Positions 7,951 to 18,338 are shown, counted from the first letter of the stretch. The stretch: DNA of 64,000 bases from Carboxylicivirga sp964602515 (GCA_964602515.1 CAZRRJ010000006.1:167421-231420), one strand, 5' to 3'. Numbers and translations are program-made. Notes: generated from the sequence alone by a model not told the origin.

Positions 7951-8226
7951 TTTGCTATCTTAAAAAAAGCTTTTAACAAATTACTTCTCTGCTTTCCTTT
8001 CTTTACCTCACTAAATTTATGATCTAAAATGCTAATTTTTCAACAGAAGTTGCACCCTTGTTCGTTAATTCAATACAATACTACCAATGAGCCTAAATCA
8101 AATAAACACCTTATTATAAGATATAATTATAAACCAGAAAACATCCATTAGTTACAAAACAAATAATATTGTACCAACAGATAACACGATAATTAAATCA
8201 AGAAGAATATACAGTGGGAAGAACGA
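7951..8226. other. Spacer after dxs, nothing recognised
   Basis: AT-rich sequence between the remnant at 7796-7950 and the end of dxs. I see no intact gene, RNA or strong hairpin. Confidence 0.4.
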
Positions 8227-10128
8227 TTAAAGCATCGTCCTTATAGCCTTTTCAATACCATCTTTATCAAAGCCACAAATACGGTATAATTCTGTTTGAG
8301 TACCATGCTCAATGTATTTATCAGGAATTCCAAGTCTCTTTAACTTAGCAATGTATTCATTATCAGACATAAACTCAAGTATTGCACTTCCCATACCTCC
8401 AACTATAGTACCATCTTCAATCGTTATAACTTTAGAATGCTTTTTAAATACTTTATGCAATATGTCTTCATCAAGAGGTTTGACAAAACGCATATCATAA
8501 TGTGCAATAGAATATTCTTCTTTTTCAAGCTTAGCAATAACCTGAGATGTTTTAACACCAATTGGCCCTAAAGTAAGAATTGCCAAGTCGCTTCCCTCTC
8601 TCAAGCAGCGCCCTTTACCAATAGCTATTTCTTTCATTTCACGTTGCCAATCAATAAGCGACCCATTACCACGCGGATAACGAATAGAGAACGGCCCTTT
8701 ATTTGGCAACTGAGCAGTATACATTAAATGACGCAGTTCTTCTTCATTCATCGGCGAAGAAATCACCAAGTTGGGAATACTCCTTAAAAAGGATAAATCA
8801 TAAGCTCCATGGTGCGTGGCACCATCAGCTCCTACTAATCCGCCTCTGTCCAAACAAAATACAACATTCAGATTCTGCAAAGCTACATCATGAATAACCT
8901 GATCGTAAGCCCGTTGCATAAATGAAGAATAAATATTACAGAAAGGTGTATAACCCGATATAGCTAATCCTGCAGAAAAGGTTACGGCATGTTGCTCAGC
9001 TATTCCAACATCAAAAGCCCTATCCGGCATCTTCTCCATCATTATATTCAAACTACACCCAGTTGGCATTGCAGGCGTAATACCAACAATTTTATCATTC
9101 TTCTCAGCCAGCTCCACTATTGTATTACCAAATACATCCTGAAATTTAGGAGGCTTTGGTGTTGTAGACTTAATCGCCAGGTTTTGCCCTGTTGTTTTAT
9201 CAAATTTATCCCCTACCGCATGCCATGCTGTCTGGTTCTCTTCGGCAAGTTTAAAACCTTTACCTTTCTTAGTAATAACATGTAATACCTTTGGGCCTGG
9301 AATATCTTTTAAATCACTTAACACTTTTCGTAAGTGTTCTATATCGTGCCCATCAACCGGACCAAAATAACGAATATTTAACCCTTCAAAAATATTCGTT
9401 TGCTTAGTCAACAGATTTTTAAGCGAATTATTAAGCTTTGTTATCATTTCTTGGGAGCGTGGCCCGGCCAGCTTCATTTTCTCAAGAGCCTTAAACATCT
9501 CAGAACGAAACTTATTATAAGTTTGTGAAGTTGCAATATCTACCAGGTATTCACTAAAGCCTCCAACACTGGGATCAATGGCCATATTATTATCATTCAA
9601 TATAACCAGCATATTCGATTTTAATGCTGACATATTGTTTAAGCCTTCAAAAGCCATACCTGCCGTCATAGCCCCATCGCCAATAACAGCCACAACATGC
9701 TTGTCTGAATCCTTATCTAAAGCAGCTGCTGCAGCCATGCCAATCCCCGCTGATATTGATGTTGACGAATGCCCAACACCAAAAGCATCATAAATACTTT
9801 CAAAAATATTAGGAAAGCCGCTAATTCCACCAAATTTTCGATTGGTATGAAAATTATCTCTACGACCAGTTAATATTTTATGACCATAGGCCTGATGCCC
9901 CACATCCCAAATCAATTTATCATCAGGTGTATTAAACACATAGTGAAGTGCTACCGAAAGTTCAACAACACCAAGGCTGGCACCAAAATGTCCCGGATTA
10001 CACGAAAGTGCATCTATTATAAAGTCTCTTAATTCTTTACAAACTTGTGGCAAATCTTCTGGATCAACCTTCTTAAGGTCGTCTGGTGAATTAATTGAAT
10101 CCAACAAGCGGCTTGAGCCTTCTTCCAT
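8227..10128 (-). CDS. dxs: 1-deoxy-D-xylulose-5-phosphate synthase
   Basis: Dxs condenses pyruvate with glyceraldehyde 3-phosphate using thiamine diphosphate, the first step of the non-mevalonate isoprenoid pathway. The thiamine-diphosphate motif starts at GDGAMTAG (150-157) and closes near NDNNMAI (178-184). The mid-domain shows GIAEQHAVTFSAGLA with the catalytic Glu, and a C-terminal transketolase domain follows. Its 633 residues are normal. The gene stands alone. On the minus strand TATCTTTG (10187-10194) is a good -7 element about 60 bp upstream of the start, though no convincing -33 TTTG is placed with it. Confidence 0.97.
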   Translation of the reverse strand: MEEGSSRLLDSINSPDDLKKVDPEDLPQVCKELRDFIIDALSCNPGHFGASLGVVELSVALHYVFNTPDDKLIWDVGHQAYGHKILTGRRDNFHTNRKFGGISGFPNIFESIYDAFGVGHSSTSISAGIGMAAAAALDKDSDKHVVAVIGDGAMTAGMAFEGLNNMSALKSNMLVILNDNNMAIDPSVGGFSEYLVDIATSQTYNKFRSEMFKALEKMKLAGPRSQEMITKLNNSLKNLLTKQTNIFEGLNIRYFGPVDGHDIEHLRKVLSDLKDIPGPKVLHVITKKGKGFKLAEENQTAWHAVGDKFDKTTGQNLAIKSTTPKPPKFQDVFGNTIVELAEKNDKIVGITPAMPTGCSLNIMMEKMPDRAFDVGIAEQHAVTFSAGLAISGYTPFCNIYSSFMQRAYDQVIHDVALQNLNVVFCLDRGGLVGADGATHHGAYDLSFLRSIPNLVISSPMNEEELRHLMYTAQLPNKGPFSIRYPRGNGSLIDWQREMKEIAIGKGRCLREGSDLAILTLGPIGVKTSQVIAKLEKEEYSIAHYDMRFVKPLDEDILHKVFKKHSKVITIEDGTIVGGMGSAILEFMSDNEYIAKLKRLGIPDKYIEHGTQTELYRICGFDKDGIEKAIRTML

Positions 10129-10514
10129 ATCCTTTAAACTCTATGAGCTGATTTAAATAGCCTTTTCCTTAGAAAAAATAACGTGACAAAGATAATAAGA
10201 ATGAAATTACAAGCACATGATATTTCTAATTTACATTGGTTGTTAATAAGCCATGCTCATTTCAGCTTTTTTTTCAATCTTTGAAGCATAATTACATTAT
10301 AATTCCAATTCAATCAAAACCCTACAACCCGGATAATTATAAAATTTGATAAACAATTAATATAACATGAAAAAATCATAATAACATATAGATACCTGAA
10401 CTATCACATATAGCTCCTGATTACTCGAAGTATTAAGCTTTCCTGTGCTTCAATAGGTTCAACAGGTATCATGATTGTATCTAAAATGATTACAAATGAA
10501 AAAATTATAAACTC
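10129..10514. other. Divergent intergenic region dxs / OmpA-like gene
   Basis: Spacer between two divergent genes. It holds the probable dxs -7 element TATCTTTG on the minus strand at 10187-10194. I see no clear plus-strand promoter, RNA gene or repeat. Confidence 0.45.
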
Positions 10515-11531
10515 ATGAAATACATCTTGTCAATCCTTTTTGCAGTAACCATAACAACCGCATGTGTACCTCTGCAACAGTTTAGTGAAATTAAAGAGAA
10601 AAACCAGCAGTTACAAGATAATGCTGACATGCTAAGTACAGAAAATGATGCACTAAATGTTAAAAATAAAGAAGTGTCTTCGGAACTTAAACGCTATAAA
10701 AGAAAAGCAGAATTACTGGCACAGGATACAGCCCGGATTAGTCGTCAGCTTCAACGAATGCAACATCGCTACGATGATTTAAATACCGATTATGCCAATG
10801 CAATAAAAGGAATAAAATCGAAACCGGGTAATGATGTTGACAATAAGAAATTACTTCAGTTTCTTCAACAATTACAAGAAGACCTTCAAATGAGAGAAGA
10901 TGCATTGATAACTGCAGAAAATGAACTAAATGATAAACAACGTAGCCTGGATAATGCCACTAATGAACTTTCACTTGCTAAGGAAAGTATGCTCATCCAA
11001 AACAATCGACTCTCTGAACTTGAGCAAATCTTAATTGAAAAAGAGGCTGATATGCAGAAACTACGTAAAAGTATAAATAAAGCATTGGTTGGTTTCTCAG
11101 ATGATGAGTTACATGTTCACATGAAAAATGGAAAAGTATACGTCTCACTCGAAGAAAAACTTCTTTTTCAATCAGGAAGCTACCATGTTAATGAACAAGG
11201 AGTTAATGCATTAAAAAAAATCGCCGGCGTTCTTGAACAAAATAAAGACGTTGAAATTGTAATAGAAGGGCACACTGATAACATACCTTACAAAGGAAGT
11301 AGCGCACTAAAAGACAATTGGGATCTTAGTGTAAAGCGTGCCACTTCCGTAGTTCGTATTATGCTCAACAACAGCAATATTAGCCCCAAACAAATAACGG
11401 CTGCAGGACGTGGCGAACACATTCCTGTAATGAAGGGAGACCACTCTATAGCCCTGCAAAAAAACAGGCGCACTGAAATTATTTTAACACCAAAACTTGA
11501 TGAAGTAATAAGTATTTTAGAAGACAACTAG
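10515..11531 (+). CDS. OmpA-like peptidoglycan-binding lipoprotein with coiled coil
   Basis: The 338-residue protein starts with a lipoprotein signal whose lipobox is ITTAC (Cys17). Residues about 25-195 are a long, charged coiled coil. Residues about 215-335 form an OmpA/MotB C-terminal domain, with IEGHTDN and the later NRRTEIIL motif that bind peptidoglycan. The protein is therefore probably lipid-anchored with the C-terminal domain touching the cell wall. Its stop is 4 bp from the start of the radical SAM gene, so the two are co-transcribed. Confidence 0.85.
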   Translation: MKYILSILFAVTITTACVPLQQFSEIKEKNQQLQDNADMLSTENDALNVKNKEVSSELKRYKRKAELLAQDTARISRQLQRMQHRYDDLNTDYANAIKGIKSKPGNDVDNKKLLQFLQQLQEDLQMREDALITAENELNDKQRSLDNATNELSLAKESMLIQNNRLSELEQILIEKEADMQKLRKSINKALVGFSDDELHVHMKNGKVYVSLEEKLLFQSGSYHVNEQGVNALKKIAGVLEQNKDVEIVIEGHTDNIPYKGSSALKDNWDLSVKRATSVVRIMLNNSNISPKQITAAGRGEHIPVMKGDHSIALQKNRRTEIILTPKLDEVISILEDN

Positions 11532-11535
11532 TCTA

Positions 11536-12552
11536 ATGAAAAGTATAAAAACTTTTTTTCTGGAAGCCTGGGCGATTATCCGAATTTTAAACTATCATCG
11601 CATAACTAATGCATGTAAAGTTATTACAAGTTATATCTACTCTTACTCTATTAAAAAAGTCGTTTTAAAAGGTAAGCCAATAGCCTTTGCAATTGAACCT
11701 ACCAGTATATGTAACCTGAGGTGTCCCGAATGTCCAACTGGTGTTAATCTGCTAAAGCGTCCGCGTGGCATAATGGAAATAACTCAATACAAAGAGGCCA
11801 TTCACCAGCTGTCGCCATACCTAATGTACTTAAATTTGTACATTCAGGGCGAACCTATGATGCATCCCCAATTTAGCCTAATGGTTAAAGAGGCAAATAA
11901 ATATGGTTTTTATACATCCACCTCAACTAATGGTCATTTTTTAACTCCTGAATTAGCTAAACAAATTGTAGACAGTAAACTTACCCGCATTATATTTTCT
12001 GTAGATGGAGCTAGCCAAGAAAGCTATGGTATTTATAGGGTTGGCGGTGAACTTGAAAAAGTAAAAAAAAGTATTTCATATCTTATATCAGCAAAAAAAG
12101 CAGCTCATTCTTTATACCCAATTGTAGTAATGCAGTTTTTAGTCTTTAAGCATAATGAGCATGAATTACCTAACATTAAAAGGTTAGCAAAATCACTAAA
12201 AATTGATAAACTGGAAGTTAAAACATCACAACTTAATGACTTTGGTAAAATGGAGCCACCACTTAACATGCGTCTTAGCCGCTATAGTGATGCTTCAGGC
12301 ACTACATTAAAACGTAGAACCAAGAACCGCTGCTGGCGACAATGGCATTCTGCCACATTAACCTGGGATGGACGATTTGCACCGTGCTGTTACGATAAAG
12401 ATGCCATACATTCATTTGGAAACACAACGGAAAAACCTATCAATAACATATGGCTTAATAACAAAAGCATAAGCTTTAAGAGCAACATCTTCTTAAATAG
12501 AAAAGCAATTGATATGTGTAAAAATTGTCCTGAGGGTAATTCATTATTTTAA
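11536..12552 (+). CDS. Radical SAM protein with SPASM-type C-terminus
   Basis: A 338-residue radical SAM enzyme. Its [4Fe-4S] cluster cysteines are Cys59, Cys63 and Cys66 in PTSICNLRCPECPTG. The C-terminal third has further cysteines (NRCW, APCCYD, MCKNCPEG), which suggest a SPASM-like domain binding extra Fe-S clusters. Such enzymes modify peptides or sugars, and no substrate peptide is obvious nearby. The gene lies 4 bp downstream of the OmpA-like lipoprotein gene, an association I cannot explain. Radical SAM membership is clear; the reaction is unknown. Confidence 0.88.
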   Translation: MKSIKTFFLEAWAIIRILNYHRITNACKVITSYIYSYSIKKVVLKGKPIAFAIEPTSICNLRCPECPTGVNLLKRPRGIMEITQYKEAIHQLSPYLMYLNLYIQGEPMMHPQFSLMVKEANKYGFYTSTSTNGHFLTPELAKQIVDSKLTRIIFSVDGASQESYGIYRVGGELEKVKKSISYLISAKKAAHSLYPIVVMQFLVFKHNEHELPNIKRLAKSLKIDKLEVKTSQLNDFGKMEPPLNMRLSRYSDASGTTLKRRTKNRCWRQWHSATLTWDGRFAPCCYDKDAIHSFGNTTEKPINNIWLNNKSISFKSNIFLNRKAIDMCKNCPEGNSLF

Positions 12553-12738
12553 ACTTATTTGTTTTTACTATCTCATCTAATCGTTTTACACTGATACATT
12601 AAGAGTTATAAAATATTATTTTTTAACTACTAAAAATCCAGATAAATAAATAGGTAAAGCACTATAATTATATAACTTTAGCAAAGAATTCTAAAAGAAA
12701 CCGTTGATATTGTACATGCATAATGCCTTAATTGCTTT

Positions 12739-14568
12739 ATGAGGAAAGTAACTAAGCCAAAACTTTACAGAAAGTTAGATGTATTTATACATAGGAGGCT
12801 TGGCCCAACCAGATTACGTTCAGAAGACGGACTGTTGTATTGGCGCGAACGAATCTTTCATTTTTTCTCAATTGGTGTACTCTTAATAGGGCTTATCGTA
12901 TATTTATTTTTAGGGCTCACCTTTATACAACATGGCGAATTTGTATATGCTGTTCTTGCTTCCTTTATTTTCTTTTCGGCTATTTTCGCAGCTGCTGTTC
13001 GCTCACTCCCATTCAAATTTCGTGTATCATGGTTATTATTTCTTTTGTATTTAATTGGTATTTATACACTGCTTAAAACTAAAGAATCTTCGTTAGGCTA
13101 TATCTTTTTCATTTCCTACTCATTACTTTCAGGAATATTAGTAGGACAACGCAGAGCCTGGATGTCAGTACTTACAATTACAGTAACCTTGATAGCTGTC
13201 GCTATAGTGCTTTACCACCCAGAGATACAACAACTGCCTTTTGAACCCAAAATACCCCTTGATGAATACATTAGATCTTCAGTTGCATTTCTGGTTATAG
13301 TTCTGGTGACATTACTGCCATTGATAAGCTTACTTAACGGACTGGTATTTAACTTGGAAAAAGAAACCCGTTTTAGAGTTTTACTCAGGCGCGAACACGA
13401 AGATTTAATATTAGCCAAACGAAAAGCAGAAGAAAGTGACCACTTAAAAACAGCTTTTTTATCGAATATGTCACATGAGATCCGAACACCTATGAATGCA
13501 ATACTTGGCTTTTCAAATTTATTATCTCACCCTGACATTAGTGGAATTGAAAAGGAAGAGTTCATCAATCTCATACGAATCAATGGTAAGAACTTACTTA
13601 CTTTGGTTGAAGACATTATTGATATTTCGAAAATAGATAGTGGTCAACTTCAGATTAAAAATGCCCCATGCAACCTACATCAGTTAATGATTCGTGTTAA
13701 TGATTCTTTTGCTGAAGACATTAAACGACGAGGTCTTTTTAATCTCAAACTCTACTTAAAAGAAGGTATCACTGATAAGAACATACGAATTCTAACAGAT
13801 GAACATCGTTTACAACAGATCCTTATTAATTTGGTTGGTAATGCCGTTAAATTTACCGAAAGAGGTTTTGTTGAATTTGGATACACACAAGAAGATGATC
13901 AGCTTCTACAATTCTATATTAAAGATACAGGCATTGGATTACCAGAAGATAAGGAAAATGAAATTTTTGAACGCTTCTCTAAATTCAATAATGATAAAGA
14001 CCGCTTATATGGTGGAACCGGCATAGGACTTTCTATAGTCAAACATTTGGTTGACTTAATGGGAGGTGATATATGGGTTGAATCAGAACCTCATATTGGC
14101 ACGACATTTTACTTCACTATACCTTATCATCGATTAACAATTCCTGTCAACGATTCAGAAGAAATACCAAAAGCCACAAAAGAATTTAACTGGGAAGGTA
14201 AAACATTTCTTGTTGCCGAAGATGAAGAAGATAATTTTAGATATATTGAGATAGCTTTAGCATTATCAAACGCCAGCCTAATCTGGGCGCGTGATGGACA
14301 AGAAGCAGTTGATGTATTCAAGCGAATTAGTGATATCGACTTGGTATTGATGGATATTAAAATGCCATTAATGGATGGCTACACTGCTACCCGTGAAATT
14401 AAAAGCTTAAGCAAACAAGTGCCTGTAATTGCACAAACAGCCTATGCCATGTCTGAAGAAAAAGAAAAATCAATGCAAGCGGGTTGCGATGACTATATAG
14501 CTAAACCTATTGGTTATGATGATTTGTTAACTACAATCAACCGTTTTGTTCCTAGCAATGGAGTTTAA
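12739..14568 (+). CDS. Membrane-bound hybrid histidine kinase / response regulator
   Basis: A 609-residue two-component hybrid. The N-terminus (about 40-205) has about five or six membrane segments and no recognisable extracellular sensor. A HisKA domain follows with phospho-acceptor His246 in SHEIRTPMNAILG. The ATPase domain shows the N-box Asn368, DTGIG (396-400) and GGTGIGLSI. A C-terminal receiver domain has Asp539 in LVLMDIKMP and the later Lys in AKPIGY. No DNA-binding output is fused, so a separate phosphotransfer partner is likely. TAACTTTA near 12674-12681 may be the -7 element. Confidence 0.92.
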   Translation: MRKVTKPKLYRKLDVFIHRRLGPTRLRSEDGLLYWRERIFHFFSIGVLLIGLIVYLFLGLTFIQHGEFVYAVLASFIFFSAIFAAAVRSLPFKFRVSWLLFLLYLIGIYTLLKTKESSLGYIFFISYSLLSGILVGQRRAWMSVLTITVTLIAVAIVLYHPEIQQLPFEPKIPLDEYIRSSVAFLVIVLVTLLPLISLLNGLVFNLEKETRFRVLLRREHEDLILAKRKAEESDHLKTAFLSNMSHEIRTPMNAILGFSNLLSHPDISGIEKEEFINLIRINGKNLLTLVEDIIDISKIDSGQLQIKNAPCNLHQLMIRVNDSFAEDIKRRGLFNLKLYLKEGITDKNIRILTDEHRLQQILINLVGNAVKFTERGFVEFGYTQEDDQLLQFYIKDTGIGLPEDKENEIFERFSKFNNDKDRLYGGTGIGLSIVKHLVDLMGGDIWVESEPHIGTTFYFTIPYHRLTIPVNDSEEIPKATKEFNWEGKTFLVAEDEEDNFRYIEIALALSNASLIWARDGQEAVDVFKRISDIDLVLMDIKMPLMDGYTATREIKSLSKQVPVIAQTAYAMSEEKEKSMQAGCDDYIAKPIGYDDLLTTINRFVPSNGV

Positions 14569-14572
14569 AAAC

Positions 14573-14607
14573 AAAAAACTAAACTCCGACAAGCGAAGTT
14601 TAGTTTT
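14573..14607. terminator. Bidirectional terminator, histidine kinase / frr
   Basis: AAAACTAAACT (14575-14585) and AGTTTAGTTTT (14597-14607) form an 11-bp stem between the convergent genes. The stem is flanked by A on the left and T on the right, so it can work in both directions. Confidence 0.85.
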
Positions 14608-14633
14608 AATATTGAAAATATCTTCGAATAATG

Positions 14634-15197
14634 TTATACTGTTAGAATATCTTTCTCCTTCGCAGTAAAAAGCTCATCTATACTCTTCACATATCCATCT
14701 GTAATCTTCTGAACTTCAGCTTCAGCATCCTTTTCAAGATCTTCTGACAAACCACTTTTTTGCAATTTCTTTAATTCCTCATTAGAATCACGGCGAGTAT
14801 TACGAATACTTACTTTAGCATCCTCACACTCACTTTTAGCCTGTTTTACTAAATCACGACGACGTTCTTCTGTTAAAGGCGGTATATTAATTCGTATCAT
14901 ATCGCCATTGTTATCCGGGTTAAAACCCAAATTTGCAACCATAATTGCTTTTTCAATGGCGCCAATTAAGGCTTTTTCCCAAGGTTGAATAGCAATTGTA
15001 CGGGGATCTGGCGTACTTATATTAGCGACCTGAGAAAGCGGTGTCATACTACCATAATAATCCACTAAAATACCATCTAGCATTTTTGGATTAGCTTTAC
15101 CTGCGCGAATCATTCCTAACTCATAGTCAAGGTGTTCAAGTGCTTTGGCCATTCTTTCTTTGGCATCTTCCAATATTAATTCTATTTCTTCTTGCAT
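14634..15197 (-). CDS. frr: Ribosome recycling factor
   Basis: RRF splits post-termination ribosomes together with EF-G. From the ATG at 15197 the protein has 187 residues (family about 185), beginning MQEEIELILEDAKERM. It contains the conserved R-A-G-K-A-N-P stretch and the PPLTEERR motif. An in-frame ATG seven codons upstream (15218) would add MSLYILT, but family length favours 15197. The promoter at 15237-15266 gives a leader of about 30 nt. Confidence 0.97.
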   Translation of the reverse strand: MQEEIELILEDAKERMAKALEHLDYELGMIRAGKANPKMLDGILVDYYGSMTPLSQVANISTPDPRTIAIQPWEKALIGAIEKAIMVANLGFNPDNNGDMIRINIPPLTEERRRDLVKQAKSECEDAKVSIRNTRRDSNEELKKLQKSGLSEDLEKDAEAEVQKITDGYVKSIDELFTAKEKDILTV

Positions 15198-15236
15198 GGT
15201 CAAAATATATAATGACAATTAACCTGTTCTTTTACA

Positions 15237-15266
15237 CAAAAATAGAAAACTTTAAATGAAAACAAA
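15237..15266 (-). promoter_or_regulatory. Promoter of frr
   Basis: On the minus strand TTTG (15263-15266), an 18-nt spacer and TATTTTTG (15237-15244) match the Bacteroidota promoter consensus. Confidence 0.7.
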
Positions 15267-15568
15267 AAACACCCCACCATCATCAATAGTTAATCCAACT
15301 TAACCTAAAAATTCATTCCACTCTTAAACAGTAAAAACACGCCGATTGATACTTTTCCCATTTTTATGCTAATAAAAAGAAGTAACTTTCGAATCGTTTT
15401 CCAAACCGTAATGAGAATTAGTTGTGAATAGAAAATTAAGATGTGTTAATTCTCATTACAGTTTTCACTAATTTTATAATAATAAATGTTAAAAAAATTA
15501 TAAAAAGAAATAGCGAATACCCGGTTAATTAGAATTGATATAAATATAGAATTAATTCTTTAATATTA

Positions 15569-15600
15569 TTTGCCTATAGGCAGTTTCAAACCTACATTTG
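15569..15600 (+). promoter_or_regulatory. Promoter of the sdhCAB operon
   Basis: TTTG (15569-15572), a 20-nt spacer and TACATTTG (15593-15600) fully match TTTG-N20-TAnnTTTG. The leader to sdhC would be about 50 nt. The rest of 15267-15568 shows no gene. Confidence 0.82.
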
Positions 15601-15656
15601 CAGCCTTTAAAGAACAATTAGTTTTAAACAGATAAATAAATTTTAAAAGGATTCCT

Positions 15657-16337
15657 ATGAGTACTATTTTTGGTTCCTCAGTTGGAAAAAAGCTCTTGAT
15701 GAGTTTATCAGGACTTTTTTTGGTGACTTTCTTAATAATTCACCTTTCCATAAACCTACTGCTGCTTGTACCAGACGGTGGACAAATGTTTAATGTTGCG
15801 GCTGCCTTCATGGGTATGCCATTAATAAAGTACGGCTTACAACCTGTGCTATTTGGTGGTTTTATTATCCACATCATTTACGCAGCTATTCTTACAGCCG
15901 AAAACAATAAAGCACGTGGAAAAGACAGTTATGCTTCTGGCAACAAAACAAAAGATGTCATGTGGGCTTCCAAAAACATGTTTGTCCTAGGGCTTACTGT
16001 TACTGCATTTTTAGTGGTTCATTTAATTGACTACTGGGTGCCATTACAGATTACACACAATGTGCAATCAATAACCATTAATGGTGTAGAAATGCATAAT
16101 ACTTATGCATTGGTTAATGAAACATTTTCTCAGCCTTGGAGAGTTATTGTTTATATCATTGGCTTTCTTGGTTTAACCATTCACTTAACTCACGGATTCT
16201 GGTCTGCTTTCCAAACACTTGGAATGAGTAACAACATCTGGCGTAAGCGCTGGACGGTAATTGGTATTACTTTCGCATGGATAGTAGGACTTGGATTCTC
16301 TATGATTGCAATTTTACAATATGCATTGTTTCAATAG
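15657..16337 (+). CDS. sdhC: Succinate dehydrogenase/fumarate reductase cytochrome b subunit
   Basis: The 226-residue integral membrane protein has about five hydrophobic segments and several histidines inside them (for example HLSINLL, HIIYAAIL, HLIDYW and HLTHGFW) that can ligate two b hemes. This is the b558-type subunit of complex II in Bacteroidota, which anchors the catalytic subunits and exchanges electrons with menaquinone. The gene is first in sdhC-sdhA-sdhB, 22 bp before sdhA. In anaerobic relatives the same operon works as fumarate reductase; the direction here cannot be told from sequence. Confidence 0.93.
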   Translation: MSTIFGSSVGKKLLMSLSGLFLVTFLIIHLSINLLLLVPDGGQMFNVAAAFMGMPLIKYGLQPVLFGGFIIHIIYAAILTAENNKARGKDSYASGNKTKDVMWASKNMFVLGLTVTAFLVVHLIDYWVPLQITHNVQSITINGVEMHNTYALVNETFSQPWRVIVYIIGFLGLTIHLTHGFWSAFQTLGMSNNIWRKRWTVIGITFAWIVGLGFSMIAILQYALFQ

Positions 16338-16359
16338 TAAAGCCTAAAAGTATCACAAT

Positions 16360-18300
16360 ATGATTAATTTAGATTCAAAGATACCACAAGGCCCGGTAGC
16401 CGATAAGTGGTCTAATTATAAAGCCAGTCAGAAACTGGTTAACCCTGCTAACAAGCGTAAGCTGGATATTATTGTCGTTGGAACAGGATTAGCCGGCGCC
16501 TCTGCTGCTGCTTCATTTGGCGAGATGGGGTTCAATGTAAAGAACTTCACAATTCAGGATTCTCCTCGACGTGCACACTCCATTGCTGCACAGGGAGGTA
16601 TTAATGCTGCAAAAAATTATCCAAACGATGGTGACTCTGTTCATCGTTTGTTCTACGATACAGTAAAAGGCGGTGACTATCGTGCCCGTGAGGCCAACGT
16701 ACACCGTCTGGCTGAGGTAAGTAACGATATTATTGACCAGTGCGTTGCGCAAGGCGTTCCTTTCGCTCGCGAATATGGTGGTTTACTTGACAACCGTTCT
16801 TTTGGAGGAGCACAAGTTAGCCGTACCTTTTATGCTAAAGGCCAAACAGGTCAGCAATTGTTAATTGGTGCTTATCAGGCTTTAATGCGCCAGGTAAATG
16901 CCGGTACTGTTGATTTATATACTCGTACTGAAATTGTTGACATTGTAATGGTTGACGGCAAAGCACGTGGTGTTATTGCCCGTGACCTTGTAACAGGTGA
17001 ATTCCAACGTCATTTCGGTCATGCTGTAGTGTTGGCTACTGGTGGTTACGGAAATGCATTCTTCCTGTCAACTAATGCTATGGGTTCAAACGGTTCAGCC
17101 GCTATCAAAGCTTACCAGAAAGGTGCTGCTTTTGCTAACCCATGTTTCGCTCAGATTCACCCAACTTGTATTCCTGTACACGGTGAGTTCCAGTCGAAAT
17201 TAACTTTGATGTCAGAATCTCTGCGTAACGATGGCCGCATCTGGGTGCCTAAAAAGAAAGAAGATGCTGAAGCGATTCGTGCCGGTAAATTAAAACCAAC
17301 TCAGATTGCTGAAGAGAACCGTGATTACTACCTAGAGCGTCGTTACCCTGCATTTGGTAACTTAGTACCTCGTGACGTAGCTTCACGTGCAGCTAAGGAG
17401 CGTTGCGATGCTGGTTTTGGTGTGGGTGCCACTGGTTTAGCTGTATACCTTGACTTTAAATCAGCTATCGAGCGTTTAGGTGAAGATGCTATTCGTGCCC
17501 GCTACGGAAACTTATTCCAGATGTACGAAAAGATTGTTGACGACAATCCATACGAAACACCAATGATGATTTACCCAGCTATTCACTACACAATGGGTGG
17601 TATTTGGGTAGATTACGAATTGCAAACAACTGTTCCTGGTTTATTTGCTGCTGGTGAGGCTAATTTCTCTGACCACGGTGCAAACCGTTTAGGAGCTTCG
17701 GCTTTGATGCAGGGGTTAGCAGATGGATACTTCGTATTACCATATACTATTCAGAACTATTTGGCTGATGATATTTCAACACCTCGTATGACTGGTGACG
17801 AAAAAGAATTTATTAACGCTGAAAATGAAGCTAAAGCTAAATTCGAAAAATTATTGGCTATCAAAGGAAATCGTTCTGTTGACAGCATCCACAAAGAGCT
17901 TGGTTTAGTGATGTGGGATTTCGTAGGTATGGCGCGTAACAAAGCCGGACTAGAGAAAGCCATTGAGCGCATTGCTGAAATTAAGAAGGAATTCTACAGC
18001 AACGTACGCATTCCTGGTTCAAGTGAAGGTATGAACGTAGAGTTAGAGAAAGCTTCTCGTTTAGCTGATTTCATCGAGATTGGTGATTTGATGGCACGTG
18101 ATGCACTACACCGCGAAGAGTCTTGTGGTGGTCACTTCCGTGAAGAATTCCAGACGGAAGAAGGTGAAGCACAACGTCAGGATGATAAATTTACCTATGC
18201 AGGTTGTTGGGAGTACCAAGGGGAAGATAAAGCCCCTGTTATGCATAAAGAAGATCTTACTTTTGAAGTTGTTAAAGTTGCACAACGTAACTACAAATAA
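16360..18300 (+). CDS. sdhA: Succinate dehydrogenase/fumarate reductase flavoprotein
   Basis: This is the catalytic subunit (646 residues) that interconverts succinate and fumarate at a covalently bound FAD. The N-terminal dinucleotide motif is VVGTGLAGASAAASFGEMG. The FAD-linking histidine lies in RRAHSIAAQGG. Substrate-site segments include HPTCIPVHGE, and a C-terminal capping helical domain follows. The length is typical for the Bacteroidota/epsilon-proteobacterial b-type enzymes. The codons look strongly selected (CGT arginine, GGT glycine), as expected for a very highly expressed gene. It lies between sdhC and sdhB in one transcript. Confidence 0.97.
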   Translation: MINLDSKIPQGPVADKWSNYKASQKLVNPANKRKLDIIVVGTGLAGASAAASFGEMGFNVKNFTIQDSPRRAHSIAAQGGINAAKNYPNDGDSVHRLFYDTVKGGDYRAREANVHRLAEVSNDIIDQCVAQGVPFAREYGGLLDNRSFGGAQVSRTFYAKGQTGQQLLIGAYQALMRQVNAGTVDLYTRTEIVDIVMVDGKARGVIARDLVTGEFQRHFGHAVVLATGGYGNAFFLSTNAMGSNGSAAIKAYQKGAAFANPCFAQIHPTCIPVHGEFQSKLTLMSESLRNDGRIWVPKKKEDAEAIRAGKLKPTQIAEENRDYYLERRYPAFGNLVPRDVASRAAKERCDAGFGVGATGLAVYLDFKSAIERLGEDAIRARYGNLFQMYEKIVDDNPYETPMMIYPAIHYTMGGIWVDYELQTTVPGLFAAGEANFSDHGANRLGASALMQGLADGYFVLPYTIQNYLADDISTPRMTGDEKEFINAENEAKAKFEKLLAIKGNRSVDSIHKELGLVMWDFVGMARNKAGLEKAIERIAEIKKEFYSNVRIPGSSEGMNVELEKASRLADFIEIGDLMARDALHREESCGGHFREEFQTEEGEAQRQDDKFTYAGCWEYQGEDKAPVMHKEDLTFEVVKVAQRNYK

Positions 18301-18338
18301 TCGTAGGTCATTAATGTTCATAAGTTAAACAGAGAAAA

